64,000 nucleotides of DNA from Paenibacillus sp. AN1007 (GCF_040702995.1 NZ_CP159992.1:5376001-5440000); one strand, 5' to 3'. Positions 1-7,982 are shown, counted from the first letter of the stretch. The notes: generated by a model not told the origin, from the sequence alone. Numbers and translations are program-made.

Positions 1-233
1 CCCGCCCAGATTGAGGCCGGACACGGCGTTTTTGTATGTCATACCGCGAGCCAGGCGCAGTGCATCTTCAATAGCCGCTTCCTCTGAGGCGTATGTCCAC
101 ATCCGTGTACCGCCAAGCGCAGGTCCAAGGGTCGTATCGTGTATGGCAATAATGGCTTTCAAGCCTGACTTCGGATCCTGGCATAGAACCAGTTCCTCAT
201 AATCATGCTCTCCATTGCTTTAAACCAACTCAT
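1..233 (-). CDS. bcd: Leucine dehydrogenase, N-terminal part, with apparent frameshift
   Basis: The minus strand encodes the N-terminus of an NAD-dependent leucine/branched-chain amino acid dehydrogenase, which deaminates Leu, Val and Ile to their 2-oxo acids. The conserved run AIIAIHDTTLGPALGGTRMW is readable, followed by the stretch ending NAVSGLNLGG at the window edge. The first nine residues, MSWFKAMES, start at 233 behind an AGGAG motif but lie in a different frame from the HDYEELV block that should follow. In the HDYEELV frame a TAA stop occurs four codons upstream with no start between. One missing base near 207 explains this, so it is either a sequencing error or a broken start. The rest of the gene lies outside the window. 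Identity is clear; intactness is not. Confidence 0.85.
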
Positions 234-299
234 CTGCTAACCGTCTCCTCTACCATTTATGAGATAAATTTGCATTTGTATAATTAACACTCCACCCCT

Positions 300-329
300 A
301 TTTTACCCATATCCACCCAGTTTGTGCAA
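300..329 (-). promoter_or_regulatory. Sigma-A-like promoter for the leucine dehydrogenase gene
   Basis: On the minus strand TTGCAC (329-324) and TAAAAT (305-300) are separated by 18 nt, about 67 nt upstream of the apparent ATG. No operator was recognised. Confidence 0.45.
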
Positions 330-549
330 AATCACATTACCATGTTCGCTTTTCGCTTTGGAGTCGGATCGGTATTGCGATCCCAGTCCATACCGAATAC
401 TTCCTTGAATAAAACTCGCCATAGCAAAAAGAGGCCCCGCCTGTCACGTCATGACTGGTCAGCCCCTCCAACAGCTTATACCTGATATGCAACCGCCAGC
501 TTGTGCAGCTCGCAGCTGGTCAGGTCAGTATGCTCATACTCCATTCGCT
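330..549. other. Intergenic stretch between bcd and cdaS
   Basis: No convincing gene is seen. A GC-rich segment at about 430-470, followed on the minus strand by a T-run (AAAAAG at 426-431 on plus), could be a weak terminator for cdaS, but the stem is imperfect. Confidence 0.3.
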
Positions 550-1185
550 CTAGGTGAGCGTTTCGGCCACATTAATCGGATGCAGTGCTCCATCTACGGC
601 AAAAGAAGCCTGCCCAGTCTCTTCCGAGACGACCAGCACAACCGCATCTGTCAGTTCACTTAATCCGAGTGCCGCCCGGTGGCGTGTACCCAGCTTTCGC
701 TCATGCGCTTCAGCCTGGGATAGCGGCAGTACATTACCAGCAGATACAATTTGATTACCGCGAATAAGCACGGCCCCATCATGCAGCGGCGCGCCCGGAA
801 TGAAGAGCGACTCGAGCAGCGCATGCGTTACTTTGGCATCCACCGCTACCCCGGAATGAATCATCGGCGCAAGCGGAACTTCCCGTTCAATCACGATCAG
901 TGCCCCATACCTGCGGTCAGACAGATGCTGCACGCTGGACGTCAGCTCTGCGAACTTCTCGGTAAATGGAGACAGGTAACAGTCGAGATAAAAAGAAGAT
1001 GCGAGCACCTCAATGTGTTTGATCTCGGCCCGAATCTCGGCAAACTGCCCCAGCAAACAGACACTGTCATGGTCAAAACGCGATAATGTCTGATTCATTC
1101 GCTCTGCTACGCGGTGCAGGTCTGCCTTCAGCTTCTGCCGCATCAAGGAACTGTCGCAGTCTGCTTGTCCTGTTTGCTGTTCCAT
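550..1185 (-). CDS. cdaS: Diadenylate cyclase, CdaS (YojJ) type
   Basis: A 211-residue protein that should condense two ATP into cyclic di-AMP. The catalytic DAC (DisA_N) domain fills residues 85-205: DGA at 136-138 and RHR at 168-170 (GTRHRAALGLSE) are the two signature motifs of the active site. The first 80 residues are predicted helical and lack membrane segments, which fits the sporulation-type cyclase CdaS with its two N-terminal regulatory helices rather than membrane-bound CdaA or DNA-binding DisA. The start at 1185 has a GGGAGG motif upstream. It is transcribed alone. In Bacillus the family member is expressed in the forespore and supports germination; that role here is inferred. Confidence 0.9.
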   Translation of the reverse strand: MEQQTGQADCDSSLMRQKLKADLHRVAERMNQTLSRFDHDSVCLLGQFAEIRAEIKHIEVLASSFYLDCYLSPFTEKFAELTSSVQHLSDRRYGALIVIEREVPLAPMIHSGVAVDAKVTHALLESLFIPGAPLHDGAVLIRGNQIVSAGNVLPLSQAEAHERKLGTRHRAALGLSELTDAVVLVVSEETGQASFAVDGALHPINVAETLT

Positions 1186-1431
1186 CTTGTGCCGCCTCCC
1201 TCTTCTCCATTATTGTCTGCACTCAGACTCGGCAGCGTTTGGGCTCGAATTCCATCATTAGTACCCATACCTTGCCCGCCAAAGACAAGCTTTATGCAGC
1301 GATAAGCTGTGAGGCTGTCACAAGAGAAACAAACAAGACGGACTGCTGAGCAAAAATCCACATACCTGTCATGAAATAAATTTGGATAAATGTTACAATA
1401 AATGCAATGCATTAATTAAGGGAGAGAAGTA

Positions 1432-1872
1432 ATGAAGAAACGAAATTACTACCTTTTTGCGTCTATGATCATTCTTTTAGCTGTCGGATTATGGCTCTTT
1501 ACAATGAATTCAACAAAGTCTCTTAAAGAGGCTGCATGGGACGATGTTAACTTTGACACGATCACCTCAATAGATATCGAAAAGGGTCATGACCAAAAAG
1601 TAACCATTACAGACAAAGATGAAATTCATAAAATAATGAGCAGTTTGTCAGCCCTTGAAGTGAAGAAAAATTCCAGGGTTTCCTTAGATTTCAATGAGGT
1701 GTATAGGCTCTTTGTTGATGTAAATCATGGCGCAAGACTTGGAATGCATTTATATGATAATAAGTATATCGATGTCTACGATTACGAAGCGTCTCCTAAA
1801 AAGAACTCATCTATGCATTATCAAATTTCAAGTCAGTTCGATCACAGAATAATTCAGGATTATGTAAAATGA
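1432..1872 (+). CDS. Small membrane-anchored protein of unknown function
   Basis: A 146-residue protein with a short basic N-terminus and one hydrophobic segment at about residues 7-25, followed by a polar, mostly beta-like extracellular domain. There is no lipobox cysteine, so it is probably an N-terminally anchored or secreted protein. No family was recognised. A GGGAGAG motif sits 8 nt upstream of the ATG. The gene is A+T-richer than its neighbours, and a strong hairpin directly after the stop ends the transcript, so it looks monocistronic. The length and layout resemble the many small exported immunity- or inhibitor-like proteins of Bacillota, but nothing in the sequence assigns a role. 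Confidence 0.75.
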   Translation: MKKRNYYLFASMIILLAVGLWLFTMNSTKSLKEAAWDDVNFDTITSIDIEKGHDQKVTITDKDEIHKIMSSLSALEVKKNSRVSLDFNEVYRLFVDVNHGARLGMHLYDNKYIDVYDYEASPKKNSSMHYQISSQFDHRIIQDYVK

Positions 1873-1877
1873 AAAAA

Positions 1878-1915
1878 CGCAAAGAAGCTGAATTGACATC
1901 ACCAGCTTCTTTGCG
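1878..1915 (+). terminator. Rho-independent terminator
   Basis: A perfect 13-bp stem (CGCAAAGAAGCTG with its complement) and a 12-nt loop lie directly after the small membrane protein gene. A-tracts upstream and T-rich sequence downstream let it serve both strands, including the converging gene ending at 1990. Confidence 0.85.
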
Positions 1916-1989
1916 ACATTTATTTTCAGCTATTTTCAGCTGCTCCTTACTCTGAATTGATTAATATTCAGATTCCGATCCTGACCTCG

Positions 1990-3561
1990 TTATTGTGCCT
2001 TGCCGTACGAACCTGCTTTAAACGTCGTCGGATCATACCATTTGTATCCTGCAGCCGGGGCAGCCCAAGGTTCTACTTTCGGTTCGGTGGATGCAGACGG
2101 TGTCTCCATTGGCAGCAGGCTTGTTACGTTATCCAATGTCAGACCTGGCACTTGGGCCAGGCTGGTATAGCTTTCTTTCACCGCCAGCCATTTCACGGTA
2201 TTCACGAGGAACGCGGCGTCGTCCACCTCTTTGAAGCCATCATATGTCTTCTTGGTGGCTCCGTTTTCTTCACGCAAATACTTCGGCGTTGCATCTTCAA
2301 CCGGAGAAGAATCACCGATAAATGCGGCTTTCCCTGCGCCTACTTTGGCAATTGCAGCGTAAGCCCCTTCCGCTCGCCCGCCTCCATTGTACACGCCCTG
2401 ATCGACGGCATTATTCCACTTGGACACGCCGTTTGGAACATACACTAATCCTTTGGCTTTGTTCGGGTCCATAATGGCAATGGTTGATCCCGCATGCATT
2501 GCCACAGCTTGTACACCTGTTGTAATGCCAAAAGACTGCGCTGGTGTTACGATATCCGTGGCATTCACATCACCTAATGCGTTATAGCGGAAACGAACAC
2601 CAAAGTTGTTCCCCAGCCAGTCCGAACTGATTACCCCCTGCATGGCTGGCGATGCTGCTTCCGCGGAGGACATGCCTTTCGCTGGATTCAGGAAAGCTCC
2701 CCGGCGGTATCCATTGAACACCTCGGAGGAATCCCAGCGGTTTTTGTTCCGGTCTGCATTATAATGATCCGAGATAAAGAAGATACTTCCACCGTTCTGT
2801 ACATACTGCAGGAGCGCGGCCTGCTCTGTCGCTTTGAATGGCACGTTGGCTTCGCCGATGACAAACACGTCATAGTCCTTCAATTTGTTATAGGTGTAAG
2901 CCTGTTCACCAAATGTATACGGGATGCTGCGTTCCAGCTGATCCACGGTAAAGCCTGCGTTTCGCAAACCGTTTGCAAAGTCTGAAAAAGCTCCATCAAT
3001 AATCCAGTCGGCTGCACCTGCGGTCTGGGCATGCGTGTTATCAAACAGTACTTTTTTGCCTGTACCATCCGGCAGGGTCGTTCCCGGGTTCGGGTTCGGC
3101 TCTGGATTAGGGTTCGTGGTTCCTGACGAGAAGGTAATTGAGGTTGGATTTTTGACTCCGGCATAACTGTTATATGCGCCCAGCGTTCCAGTGACGATAA
3201 TTTTTTTGCCTACCAGATCCGGATTTGAAGCCAGTCCGTATTGAGCACGAAACGAAGAAGAGATCTGCACATTGAGCAGTTTGTTGTTCGAGCGTTCCGA
3301 TGCCGAATCCGCAATCAGCACATTGAAATCATTGGCATATGGAGAGGTGAACTTGGCCGTCAGTGACCCTGTCGCATGTCCCACAACATAACCTTCGACG
3401 GCTGCCGTGCCTCCGCTGCTCTGGGAAGCAATAGCCTGTGATACGGTAAGTGGTGCTGCGGCCTGAACCGGAGTCTGATATCCCGGAACCAGTAATGCTG
3501 CGGCCATCATCATAAAAACCAGGAATGCCCCAATCCACTGCTGCCTTAACGCCTTTTTCAT
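1990..3561 (-). CDS. Exported DUF6359-like OB-fold protein with a GATase-like C-terminal domain
   Basis: A 523-residue exported protein. Residues 1-34 form a signal peptide with cleavage around VQAAA. Residues 38-150 match the DUF6359/YhcR-type OB-fold module (VSQAIASQSSGGTAAVEGYV, then a KKIIVTGTLGAY strand) found in secreted nucleases. A Pro/Asn-rich linker (NPNPEPNPNPG) leads to a second domain from about residue 165 that begins KKVLFDNTHAQTAG and contains DYDVFVIGE and GGSIFFISDHY, a Rossmann-like pattern seen in DUF4350/GATase-like domains. No nuclease catalytic motif was recognised, so 'DNA-binding' would be inference. It appears monocistronic, and its stop faces the terminator at 1878-1915. 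Confidence 0.75.
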   Translation of the reverse strand: MKKALRQQWIGAFLVFMMMAAALLVPGYQTPVQAAAPLTVSQAIASQSSGGTAAVEGYVVGHATGSLTAKFTSPYANDFNVLIADSASERSNNKLLNVQISSSFRAQYGLASNPDLVGKKIIVTGTLGAYNSYAGVKNPTSITFSSGTTNPNPEPNPNPGTTLPDGTGKKVLFDNTHAQTAGAADWIIDGAFSDFANGLRNAGFTVDQLERSIPYTFGEQAYTYNKLKDYDVFVIGEANVPFKATEQAALLQYVQNGGSIFFISDHYNADRNKNRWDSSEVFNGYRRGAFLNPAKGMSSAEAASPAMQGVISSDWLGNNFGVRFRYNALGDVNATDIVTPAQSFGITTGVQAVAMHAGSTIAIMDPNKAKGLVYVPNGVSKWNNAVDQGVYNGGGRAEGAYAAIAKVGAGKAAFIGDSSPVEDATPKYLREENGATKKTYDGFKEVDDAAFLVNTVKWLAVKESYTSLAQVPGLTLDNVTSLLPMETPSASTEPKVEPWAAPAAGYKWYDPTTFKAGSYGKAQ

Positions 3562-3804
3562 ATCCTCTTTCTCCTCCTCCGCATCGTTTGATGCCTGTGC
3601 ATAATGTTTTCCCTCAGGTGGTTCGGTTCGTTTGTTTCTATCTTGATAACTTATGCTTGTCCCTATTTAATTTAATGCTTCATATGATGAATTCCTCTAT
3701 GTTTATGTAAAATTTTTGAAAAAATTTCTCCGAGTGTTTATATCGTGATTTCGATACGAATAAGGCTTTTTATCAAAAAAGTTGAGTGATCTCAAGGTTA
3801 AGCA

Positions 3805-3833
3805 TTGCATTTTACTCGAATACGAGGCATAAT
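3805..3833 (+). promoter_or_regulatory. Sigma-A promoter of the small Fur-box gene
   Basis: TTGCAT (3805-3810), a 17-nt spacer and CATAAT (3828-3833) form a good sigma-A promoter. The transcription start would fall around 3840, at the edge of the Fur box. Confidence 0.65.
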
Positions 3834-3844
3834 GTGATTATATA

Positions 3845-3859
3845 TGATAATGATTATCA
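3845..3859 (+). promoter_or_regulatory. Fur box (perfect 7-1-7 palindrome)
   Basis: TGATAATGATTATCA is a perfect 7-1-7 inverted repeat, the classic Bacillus Fur box. It lies 11 nt downstream of the -10 hexamer, where a bound repressor would block transcription of the small gene at 3938. Confidence 0.85.
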
Positions 3860-3937
3860 TTCTTGAGCTTGTTATGGTGCAGTAGGACAATGACAACTAT
3901 GCTTACGACTTTATAGATAAAGGGGAACGAACATCGA

Positions 3938-4093
3938 ATGAACACAACTCTGCAAAAGGCTGACCTGCAGCTGGACGATTATTTGGATCTTCTGAACCTG
4001 GCGACCCATCTGGGTGATACGAGATGGCAAAAGGAAATTATCCGCAAACTGGCATATACTTATCCCAAAGCAGCTTGCAAACAACCACAATAG
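3938..4093 (+). CDS. 51-residue protein under a Fur box, unknown function
   Basis: A short open reading frame with an AGGGGAA motif ten bases upstream of the ATG, a sigma-A promoter and a perfect Fur box, and a terminator-like hairpin after the stop. The product starts MNTTLQKADLQLDDYLDLLN and continues with LATHLGDTRWQKEIIRKLA, predicted as two amphipathic helices, and ends in a short tail with one cysteine. It is not similar by eye to the B. subtilis Fur-regulated basic proteins FbpA, FbpB or FbpC, being less basic. The layout suggests a small iron-starvation-induced regulator or adaptor protein, possibly working with an iron-sparing response; this is inference from the control region only. 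Confidence 0.7.
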   Translation: MNTTLQKADLQLDDYLDLLNLATHLGDTRWQKEIIRKLAYTYPKAACKQPQ

Positions 4094-4171
4094 CTCACTG
4101 CCTAGACAAAAATATGTGAGCTGCGATTCATGGACTGAAAGAAATCTTATCCAATTCAAGAATTAACGATG

Positions 4172-4220
4172 ACTGCCTGCGAAGAATTCATGCTTTTGAA
4201 TTCGGTCGTGGGCTTTTTTG
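4172..4220 (+). terminator. Terminator after the Fur-box gene
   Basis: An imperfect hairpin with a GAATTC...GAATTC core and outer GCC/GGC pairing is followed by TTTTTT at about 4215-4220. Confidence 0.6.
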
Positions 4221-4328
4221 CATCTATATCTTGCGTTACAATAGGATGCAATCATGTGCGGATTCATTTTGAATGCAGAAACTTACAGCCGCACATATGG
4301 GAAACTAAATTGGAGCAGAGGAGCTTAC

Positions 4329-4859
4329 ATGATGCAGCTTGAAACCGAAAGATTACTTATCCGCGAGATTGTAGAAAGTGACTGGCAGCACATACATACG
4401 TACACCTCCCTGCCCGAAATAACGGAGCACACCGCATGGGGACCGAACACGGAGGAGGATACCCGGGCTTATGTGCAGGATGTAATCCGTATGCAGCAGA
4501 CGGAGCCGAGAGAAGGGTATGAGCTGGCGATTGTTTTGAAAAAAGAAGGCATTCTCATCGGTGGCGCTGGGCTCCACCTTGTGGATCAGACCAACGCCGA
4601 GATCGGCTATGTCCTGCATCCCGCGTACCAGGGGCATGGATATGTTACGGAAGCATGCCGTGTACTGCTTCACTTTGGATTCAGGGAACTTGGCATTCAC
4701 CGCATTTTTGCCAAATGCCGCCCTGAAAATCCTGCCTCCGAGCGAGTCATGGAGCGCATCGAGATGCAGCGTGAAGGTTTACTGCGGGAGCATTGGTTCT
4801 ATAAAGGGTCATATCATGACTCCGTGCTCTATTCCATACTGGATCGGGAGTTAGAATAA
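4329..4859 (+). CDS. GNAT acetyltransferase, RimJ/RimL type
   Basis: A 176-residue N-acetyltransferase using acetyl-CoA; the substrate could be a ribosomal protein N-terminus or a small amine. The sequence opens MMQLETERLLIRE, the typical RimJ/RimL beginning. The acetyl-CoA loop is seen as YVLHPAYQGHGYVTEA (Q/R-x-x-G-x-G/A pattern), followed by GIHRIFAKCRPENPASERVM, also a family hallmark. The open frame extends upstream to 4254, but the AGAGGAG motif at 4317-4323 places the start at 4329 (or 4332). It stands alone, in front of a long gene-free region. Confidence 0.9.
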   Translation: MMQLETERLLIREIVESDWQHIHTYTSLPEITEHTAWGPNTEEDTRAYVQDVIRMQQTEPREGYELAIVLKKEGILIGGAGLHLVDQTNAEIGYVLHPAYQGHGYVTEACRVLLHFGFRELGIHRIFAKCRPENPASERVMERIEMQREGLLREHWFYKGSYHDSVLYSILDRELE

Positions 4860-5123
4860 ACTAAACAGACATTTATCTGCGCAGCGGTAATATACATTTA
4901 TGAGGCAGCGCTGGATCAGGGGATTCTAGCGTTTGGAGATGTACCTTGTGAGTGCTGCCTTGGGGCTGCAGCGTGTGGGATGCAGCTTGAGTGCTGATAG
5001 GTTGTAAGTAATATGTTTTGAGAGGTAACGATGTGCTGTCCTAGTAAATACCTGCTGTGTCTTTGAGGTGCTGCGGATGCTCCTAACAGTGAGTCAACAG
5101 CGTATAAACAGCAATGAAATTTC
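4860..5123. other. Gene-free stretch upstream of the 193-bp element
   Basis: No coding potential was found on either strand. The plus strand is rich in G and T with loosely repeated gtgctg/ggctgca words. The functional content is unknown. Confidence 0.4.
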
Positions 5124-5316
5124 TAACGATCTCCAGAAACCTTATTTGGGTAATTTACTGCAATTTGTAATTCTAACGATTCCCAGTAACGCTATTTCAT
5201 TAAAAACTCGCTAAATACCCACACTTTTCACTGGAATTGAAAAAATAACGTCTCTCCAGATCGTTACATTTTCAAAAGGACCGAAACACCTCAAATAAGC
5301 TCCTCTCGAATCGTTA
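5124..5316. repeat. 193-bp four-unit inverted repeat element, copy 1
   Basis: Four 24-nt units fit TAACGAT-N11-(T/C)TATTT exactly. Two are on plus (5124-5147, 5174-5197) and two on minus (5243-5266, 5293-5316). Starts are spaced 50, 69 and 50 nt, and the whole element is symmetric about 5220. The second copy at 32389-32581 has the same unit order, spacing and total length, although the sequence between units has diverged. It contains no open reading frame. It could fold into a large cruciform or RNA hairpin. It may be a miniature mobile element, a REP/BIME-like element or a structured RNA. Confidence 0.85.
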
Positions 5317-5359
5317 GCCGCAGTCGGGGTAATAAAATCATTCTTCGCGCCTAGTTAGT

Positions 5360-5395
5360 GGTTGGTTGGTTGGTTGGTTGGTTGGTTGGTTGGTT
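5360..5395 (+). repeat. (GGTT)9 microsatellite
   Basis: Nine perfect GGTT tetranucleotide units lie in non-coding DNA. Such tracts are prone to slippage. No promoter could be tied to it. Confidence 0.95.
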
Positions 5396-5451
5396 TTAGT
5401 TTCGATTATTATTGGGTACCTTTTTAGTTATCACTTTGTTATCACTTAGTA

Positions 5452-5485
5452 AAAAGACGAAGCAGCATAGGCTGCTTCGTCTTTT
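5452..5485 (+). terminator. Strong hairpin terminator, bidirectional
   Basis: A perfect 15-bp stem (AAAAGACGAAGCAGC with its complement) and an ATAG loop, with T-tracts on both strands. The nearest gene ending towards it is fnr (5858), about 370 nt away on the minus strand. Confidence 0.8.
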
Positions 5486-5857
5486 ATTTCCGTCCCGATC
5501 TCGTTTCTCCCCACCGTACATCATCTCTATTTATTTGTTACCGTCACTTGCTGTCTATCATTTGTTAAACGTTACTTGTTACTATTTCCCAGTTTCGTTA
5601 TCCAACCATGTTAACCTTGTTTGTTCTCCGTCCACGTTAATAAGTCTCTTTTTTATCTTCTCCGCTCAACCGATCTTCCGGTTTTCTCTCTAAATTGCTC
5701 CCTATATCCAGAACGCCCTGCATCCTTCAGCACTTTTGCCATCTCCCGTTACGACCCCAATCGCCAGTGGAGATGACACAACTTTCCGTATGTTGTGTGC
5801 ATGGTATGCTGCGTTAATACTTAAATCTCCTGCTGTTTCAATCTATTGCTGCATCTT
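5486..5857. other. Non-coding stretch downstream of fnr
   Basis: A pyrimidine-rich plus strand with no supported open reading frame. It may be the 3' untranslated region of fnr, which could run to the hairpin at 5452-5485. Confidence 0.3.
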
Positions 5858-6637
5858 CTACAAACGGCACAGTTCCTTCGGACAGCTCGGGAACGAAGGG
5901 CATCCACACATACAGCGCAGCGCAGCCATATCCCGGATCATTAACTTACCGTCCATCATGTCCAAGGTACCCTGCTCTTTCCACGCGCCAAGCATACGTG
6001 TAACACTCTCCCGCGTTGCTCCGATCATCTCCGCAAGTTCAGTGTGATTCAGCTTCATCTCCAGCACGATACCGTCTGGAATAATCTTTCCATACGTGTT
6101 GCTGGCACGAATCAATGTCGAAGCAAGTGCACCTGCTTTGCCGTACAGCAGCAGGTCGCGGAATCTCGACTGGGTAATCCGCTGTGCGAGCGCCATCCAT
6201 TGCAGAAATTTCAGCGCCAGGTCTCCGTTTTTGCTCAGCACACTTTCGAGATCCGTCAGCGAGATGATGGCCAGTTCCCCTTTTTCCGCCATCTCTGCAC
6301 TGTAACTGTGATTTAGTCCGCCAATACCGCCAAATTCACCGATCAAATCACCACTTTGCTGAATCGACAGAATAATCTCTTTGCCATCCTCCGTCGATTT
6401 GGTCAGCTTCACCCGTCCCGAACGAATGTAGTACAGATATCCGGCTTCATCACCTTCCAAAAAGAGACTGTATCCCGACTTCACTTTCTTAGGCTGCATT
6501 TTCTCTTCAATCAGATTCCACTGCTCCGCTGTAACAAAAGACAGAATCCCACCTGTTTTCTGTGTCATTTTGCCCGCCTCCGTCTGTGTCCGCTCTGCTT
6601 TTTGGGTGATTCTTTCCACAAATACTGTACCCATCAT
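5858..6637 (-). CDS. fnr: Fnr-type oxygen-responsive transcription regulator
   Basis: A 259-residue Crp/Fnr-family regulator. It has a cyclic-nucleotide-binding fold at about residues 30-140 (GYSLFLEGDEAGYLYYIRSG), a long dimer helix, and a winged helix whose recognition helix reads ELAEMIGATRESVTRML. The C-terminus carries Cys at 242, 244, 246, 252 and 257 (RCMCGCPSFPSCPKELCRL). This matches the C-terminal [4Fe-4S] ligand cluster of Bacillus-type Fnr, unlike E. coli FNR, whose ligands are N-terminal. It should activate anaerobic respiration and fermentation genes when oxygen is low. The ATG has an AGGGGGA motif. An FNR box upstream suggests autoregulation. Confidence 0.92.
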   Translation of the reverse strand: MMGTVFVERITQKAERTQTEAGKMTQKTGGILSFVTAEQWNLIEEKMQPKKVKSGYSLFLEGDEAGYLYYIRSGRVKLTKSTEDGKEIILSIQQSGDLIGEFGGIGGLNHSYSAEMAEKGELAIISLTDLESVLSKNGDLALKFLQWMALAQRITQSRFRDLLLYGKAGALASTLIRASNTYGKIIPDGIVLEMKLNHTELAEMIGATRESVTRMLGAWKEQGTLDMMDGKLMIRDMAALRCMCGCPSFPSCPKELCRL

Positions 6638-6742
6638 TTTCGTCCCCCTCGGTGATTCCTTATGATTCCATCATATCGTGAAACAGACCGAAAGGTTATC
6701 GGGGGATTACCTGATCTTTGGCGGGAAACTCCCCCAATTCGC

Positions 6743-6758
6743 TGTGAGAAAAGTCACA
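6743..6758. promoter_or_regulatory. FNR/CRP box
   Basis: TGTGA-N6-TCACA, a perfect match to the Bacillus Fnr operator, is centred at 6750.5. On the minus strand a weak -10-like AAAGAT lies about 31 nt beyond the centre, so the box would sit near -41.5 of a promoter driving fnr. The divergent gene at 6906 lies on the other side. Confidence 0.75.
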
Positions 6759-6802
6759 TATCATCAACAAAGACCCAGGTTAACGATGTATTCAACCTTG
6801 AA

Positions 6803-6831
6803 TTGTCAATCTTTTACGTTAGTGCTAGCAT
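6803..6831 (+). promoter_or_regulatory. Sigma-A-like promoter upstream of the gene at 6906
   Basis: TTGTCA (6803-6808), a 17-nt spacer and TAGCAT (6826-6831). Confidence 0.5.
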
Positions 6832-6905
6832 ACAGTTAAACGCTGGTACGTCTTCAAGCTTGTGAATCTGTAATCTTATGCATCTCCAGAATAGGAGGAA
6901 TACAT

Positions 6906-7739
6906 ATGTTATCGCTTGATAATGATCTTTGGGCAGAACTATCGGGTCCCTATGGCTCGGCCATAAATGTACCCGGTTTGCTGCAGCAATTAGAGCAGGC
7001 ATTCAGCCAAGAGGTTTTTGACACATTGTTTCAGGAATATCTGTTTCATCAGAACTCAATCTATACGGCTGCCTATGCCGTGATGCCATTTTTAGCAAAG
7101 CTGGCAGGTGAAACATCTGATGCTGCCGTGCGCAAAGAGCTGTTTATCCACTGCGGTATTATTGAAGCAAGCCGCAATGAAGAGCATCAGGTACCTTATC
7201 CGCCATCCTGGATTGAACTGGCCGAAGCCGTAGGCAGTACCCTCTGTACGCAGATGTACGGTGATTATGTGAATGCCATTAATCTATTCAGATCACTGAC
7301 AGAAGAAGTGCTGCATGATGCTGCTGAGTCATCCACAGATGACACCGAGAAGCGTTACATCCTCATTGCCGATGCTGCATTACGCGAATCCTACATTGTC
7401 GCTAATATGCTGATGACATTTACTGAAGGCGATGAATACGTAGCCGTATGCCCGGCCTGCGAAAATGAAGTGTACATATGGCCTGACGAAGATCATACCG
7501 TGCCCCTCCGTGCCTATGAAGATGATCCTGTCTTTCATACCGATCAGGAAGCTGTAGTTATTCAGCCCGCTTCTTCATTGGCAGATGAGGCCGCACAAGC
7601 TTTAGCAGAACGGGCCGGGAGGATCGGAGAGCAGAAACTTACAGCACATCTCCCTTATCTGGCAGGGAAAACCGTATGCCCGGCTTGCCGTGAGAATTTA
7701 TCTGTATGGCCTGCGTTACTGGGTACATTTACAATATAA
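6906..7739 (+). CDS. Protein of unknown function with two CPxC knuckles
   Basis: A 277-residue, acidic, soluble protein with no signal peptide. The N-terminus (LWAELSGPYGSA, then VPGLLQQLEQAF) is a pattern seen in uncharacterised helical-repeat proteins, and residues 20-165 look like tandem antiparallel helices. Two CPAC knuckles (CPACENEVYIWP near residue 180 and CPACRENLSVWP near 256) each precede a tryptophan-proline pair and could jointly bind one metal ion as a split zinc ribbon. A clear AGGAGG motif precedes the ATG. It is divergent from fnr and seems monocistronic. The function is unknown; HEAT-like repeat proteins of this type are sometimes immunity proteins, but no toxin gene is adjacent. 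Confidence 0.8.
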   Translation: MLSLDNDLWAELSGPYGSAINVPGLLQQLEQAFSQEVFDTLFQEYLFHQNSIYTAAYAVMPFLAKLAGETSDAAVRKELFIHCGIIEASRNEEHQVPYPPSWIELAEAVGSTLCTQMYGDYVNAINLFRSLTEEVLHDAAESSTDDTEKRYILIADAALRESYIVANMLMTFTEGDEYVAVCPACENEVYIWPDEDHTVPLRAYEDDPVFHTDQEAVVIQPASSLADEAAQALAERAGRIGEQKLTAHLPYLAGKTVCPACRENLSVWPALLGTFTI

Positions 7740-7982
7740 ATGAAGCAGCATCTTCTCTAATTGGCAGGAAAACTATGCTTCTCAGAGGTATTCGGTGCCC
7801 AGGTTCAGCATTTTACAGAATGCAAATAGGGGTTTTCCCTGAATTACAAGACTCATCAAAAAGTCTACAATAGAACTAACATCGTAATATCCTGATTGTA
7901 AATCGCTTTTCTATCCAACGAGCCTTGATTCAAGGTTACCCATATGTAATCCATATATGATCCGAAAAAGGAAGTGTCCCTC

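Noticed and set aside
476..544. A 23-codon minus-strand frame just after cdaS (MEYEHTDLTSCELHKLAVAY...)
   Set aside because: No ribosome binding site or other support; too short to call from sequence alone.
5124..5316. Insertion sequence with transposase
   Set aside because: No open reading frame and no transposase in or near either copy; at most a non-autonomous element.
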